From Mariprofundus sp. (GTDB lineage: Bacteria; Pseudomonadota; Zetaproteobacteria; Mariprofundales; Mariprofundaceae), in NCBI GenBank assembly GCA_021772775.1, contig JAJFLH010000007.1:1-64000 (forward strand): a stretch of 64,000 nt of DNA, in the 5' to 3' direction. The notes beneath the pieces are model-generated. The model saw only the letters and a list, made by a program, of their open reading frames with translations. It ran no database searches and was not told the origin of the DNA. A program made the position numbers and the translations under genes. Positions 62,612 through 64,000 of this stretch are shown here, piece after piece. Every line of letters begins with the position of its first letter. Position 1 is the stretch's first letter.

Positions 62612-63477
62612 AGGAAACGTTCCACTAAGGCATGAATAGGACGAATCGCAGCATCATCCTGTGCTTTCAGATCGGCAAATATGCCGTGTTCAAGCGCTTG
62701 TCGGCAGCTACATGAGGCTGAATCAGATGGATGGGAAAAGAACTGCTGGAGCATGTTTTGTGCTTTGCTAACGTTGGCATGCATCACTTCGACAATGGAC
62801 GCAACAGAGACGTCTTCCTCTTCTTCGTGCCAACAATCGTAATCTGTGCTCATGGCAACCGTGGCGTAACAAATCTCAGCTTCGCGGGCCAATTTTGCTT
62901 CTGGCAGATTGGTCATGCCGATGACATCCATTCCCCATGAACGATACAGTTCAGATTCAGCCCGAGTAGAAAACTGTGGTCCTTGCATGACAAGATATTT
63001 GCCTTGTTGATGGGTGTGAATGTTGGCCTGTTTGCAAGCTGAAGAGAGGGCTGACTTTAAGCAGTGACATACCGGATCAGCCATTGAAACATGAGCAACA
63101 ACAGGGCCATCAAAAAAGCTGCTCTCTCTGCTGTGGGTGCGATCAACAAACTGATCTACGAGAACAAAGTCACCCGGTGCTATCTTTTTGCGTAGTGAAC
63201 CGACCGCAGAGATTGAGATGATGCGGTTTACACCAGCCAATTTCATCGCATAGATGTTGGCGCGGTAATTAATTTTGTGCGGGGGAATACTGTGTCCACG
63301 TCCATGACGTGGTAAAAAAACGACTTCCTGATCATGAAATTTGGCTAACATAAGCTCATCGGAGGGCTTGCCAAATGGGGTATCAATATCCAGCCGTTCA
63401 ATCAGTTCTACGCCTGCAATATCATATAATCCACTACCGCCAATAATGCCGGTGCGTCCAAGTTGTTGTTTATTCAT
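62608..63477 (-). CDS. mtnP: S-methyl-5'-thioadenosine phosphorylase
   Basis: 289 residues. Phosphorolysis of methylthioadenosine to adenine and methylthioribose 1-phosphate in methionine salvage. TGIIGGSGLYDI at the N-terminus, FLPRHGRGHSIPPHKINYRA, SAVGSLR, MQGPQFSTRAES, MTNLPEAKLAREAEICY and STDYDCWHEEEEDVSV. These fit the MTA phosphorylase branch rather than ordinary purine nucleoside phosphorylases, though related inosine-preferring enzymes exist. Coupled to the PilF-like gene downstream; 34 bases after the rlmN stop. Confidence 0.92.
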   Translation of the reverse strand: MNKQQLGRTGIIGGSGLYDIAGVELIERLDIDTPFGKPSDELMLAKFHDQEVVFLPRHGRGHSIPPHKINYRANIYAMKLAGVNRIISISAVGSLRKKIAPGDFVLVDQFVDRTHSRESSFFDGPVVAHVSMADPVCHCLKSALSSACKQANIHTHQQGKYLVMQGPQFSTRAESELYRSWGMDVIGMTNLPEAKLAREAEICYATVAMSTDYDCWHEEEEDVSVASIVEVMHANVSKAQNMLQQFFSHPSDSASCSCRQALEHGIFADLKAQDDAAIRPIHALVERFL

Positions 63478-63511
63478 GCGTTTTGCCGTTTATATTTCAT
63501 AATTGCTGTTG

Positions 63512-64000
63512 TTAGTCCGCCTTGGTATTTGCTTTTAACTGCCCGCAAGCTGCCATAATATCATCACCTCGCGAGCGCCTTACAGTGGCACGAATTCCTT
63601 TAGAAATCAACTGTTGCGCAAATTCCCTCATGTGTTGCTTTGAACTTCCGTTGTAGGGGCTGCCAGGAAAAACATTAAACTGGATAAGATTGACGCGTTC
63701 GCGTTCAGGGTTCACAAATTGAATCAAGGCGTCCAAATCTTCGCTTTGATCATTAATACCTTTGAGTAATACATATTCCAGTGTGATGTGGCGTTGTTTG
63801 CCAACCGGGTAAGCGTTCAAGCATTGGCGCAGATCCTGTAATGGATGTTTGCGATTGATAGGAACCAGTGTATTACGTTTTTCATCAATGGCTGAATGCA
63901 ATGAAATGGCCAGATTAACCGGATGTACGTCACCTAAACGTTCTATTTGCGGGGTTAATCCGGATGTGGAGACCGTGATACGTCGGCGGGAAATGTTGAG
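63512..64000 (-). CDS. rlmN: 23S rRNA/tRNA adenine-C2 methyltransferase RlmN, 3' part
   Basis: The reading frame is open to the window edge, so the N-terminal half is missing. What is visible is the C-terminal radical-SAM part: ITVSTSGLTPQIERLGD, LAISLHSAIDEKRN, LEYVLLKGIND, NLIQFNVFPGS and the conserved Cys in MAACGQL near the end. The CxxxCxxC iron-sulfur motif lies outside. RlmN methylates A2503 of 23S rRNA and A37 of some tRNAs. A later in-frame start would give only a fragment and is not used. Confidence 0.92.
   Translation of the reverse strand, partial: LNISRRRITVSTSGLTPQIERLGDVHPVNLAISLHSAIDEKRNTLVPINRKHPLQDLRQCLNAYPVGKQRHITLEYVLLKGINDQSEDLDALIQFVNPERERVNLIQFNVFPGSPYNGSSKQHMREFAQQLISKGIRATVRRSRGDDIMAACGQLKANTKAD

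Overview
The window reads as bacterial chromosome: densely packed genes, Shine-Dalgarno (SD) starts, ATGA/TAATG overlaps, and no rRNA, tRNA, insertion sequence or CRISPR array that I can see. The mix of a proteobacterial rpsF-priB-rpsR-(DUF2232)-rplI-dnaB cluster, rlmN-mtnP-pilF-rodZ, a PPi-type phosphofructokinase next to glycogen phosphorylase, bifunctional PutA and very many membrane sensors suggests a free-living proteobacterium. A marine Zetaproteobacterium (Mariprofundus-like) is my best guess; that is inference, not proven by the sequence.

Layout. 0-7 kb: an NnrU-family membrane protein, then a Na+/solute symporter divergent from putA (proline catabolism). 7-9 kb: DUF3047 protein, receiver protein with a Cys-rich tail, DTW-domain protein. 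9.1-9.9 kb: a gene-free segment with a cluster of DnaA-box-like sites between two copies of an intergenic repeat. 10-14 kb: PPi-phosphofructokinase and glycogen phosphorylase. 14-25 kb: a signalling island with a CxxCH (putative c-heme) chemoreceptor, receivers, a binding protein/histidine kinase/receiver operon, a REC-PAS-GGDEF-EAL protein and a Cache-type chemoreceptor. 25-31 kb: YigZ, ROK sugar kinase, glycogen synthase and glucose-6-phosphate isomerase. 31-36 kb: tmk-holB, metG, a DUF2062 protein and a ketosamine kinase-like protein. 35.7-49.4 kb: tandem truncated globins, a large hybrid kinase, pmbA/tldD, small membrane and signalling genes, then a second binding-protein/kinase module followed by two atypical receiver proteins. 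50-54.6 kb: M20 amidohydrolase with a YbdK-type ligase, PhnA, a small membrane protein and a SPOR protein. 55-64 kb: the ribosomal/replication cluster, a PfkB kinase, RodZ-like, PilF-like, MTA phosphorylase and the 3' part of rlmN.

How it works together. Storage carbon (glgA, glgP, pgi, ROK kinase, PPi-PFK) forms a near-complete glycogen-to-glycolysis route. The most distinctive content is the sensory wiring. Two UrtA-like periplasmic binding proteins, both without transporter genes, are each translated with a membrane histidine kinase. Four proteins (two kinases, one hybrid kinase, one chemoreceptor) share one recognisable extracytoplasmic sensor region but lead to different outputs: phosphorelay, transcription and motility. 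A c-di-GMP turnover protein is divergent from one of the modules.

Intergenic DNA carries several copies of two related repeat types: one headed by CTGGTCTTGAATAGTGCA, one bounded by CGTCAT...ATGAC(G). There is also an eight-copy hexamer tract, a 15-base C tract in a terminator, and two unlisted small membrane ORFs (38 and 32 codons). Starts were moved from the longest ORF where an SD sequence decides.
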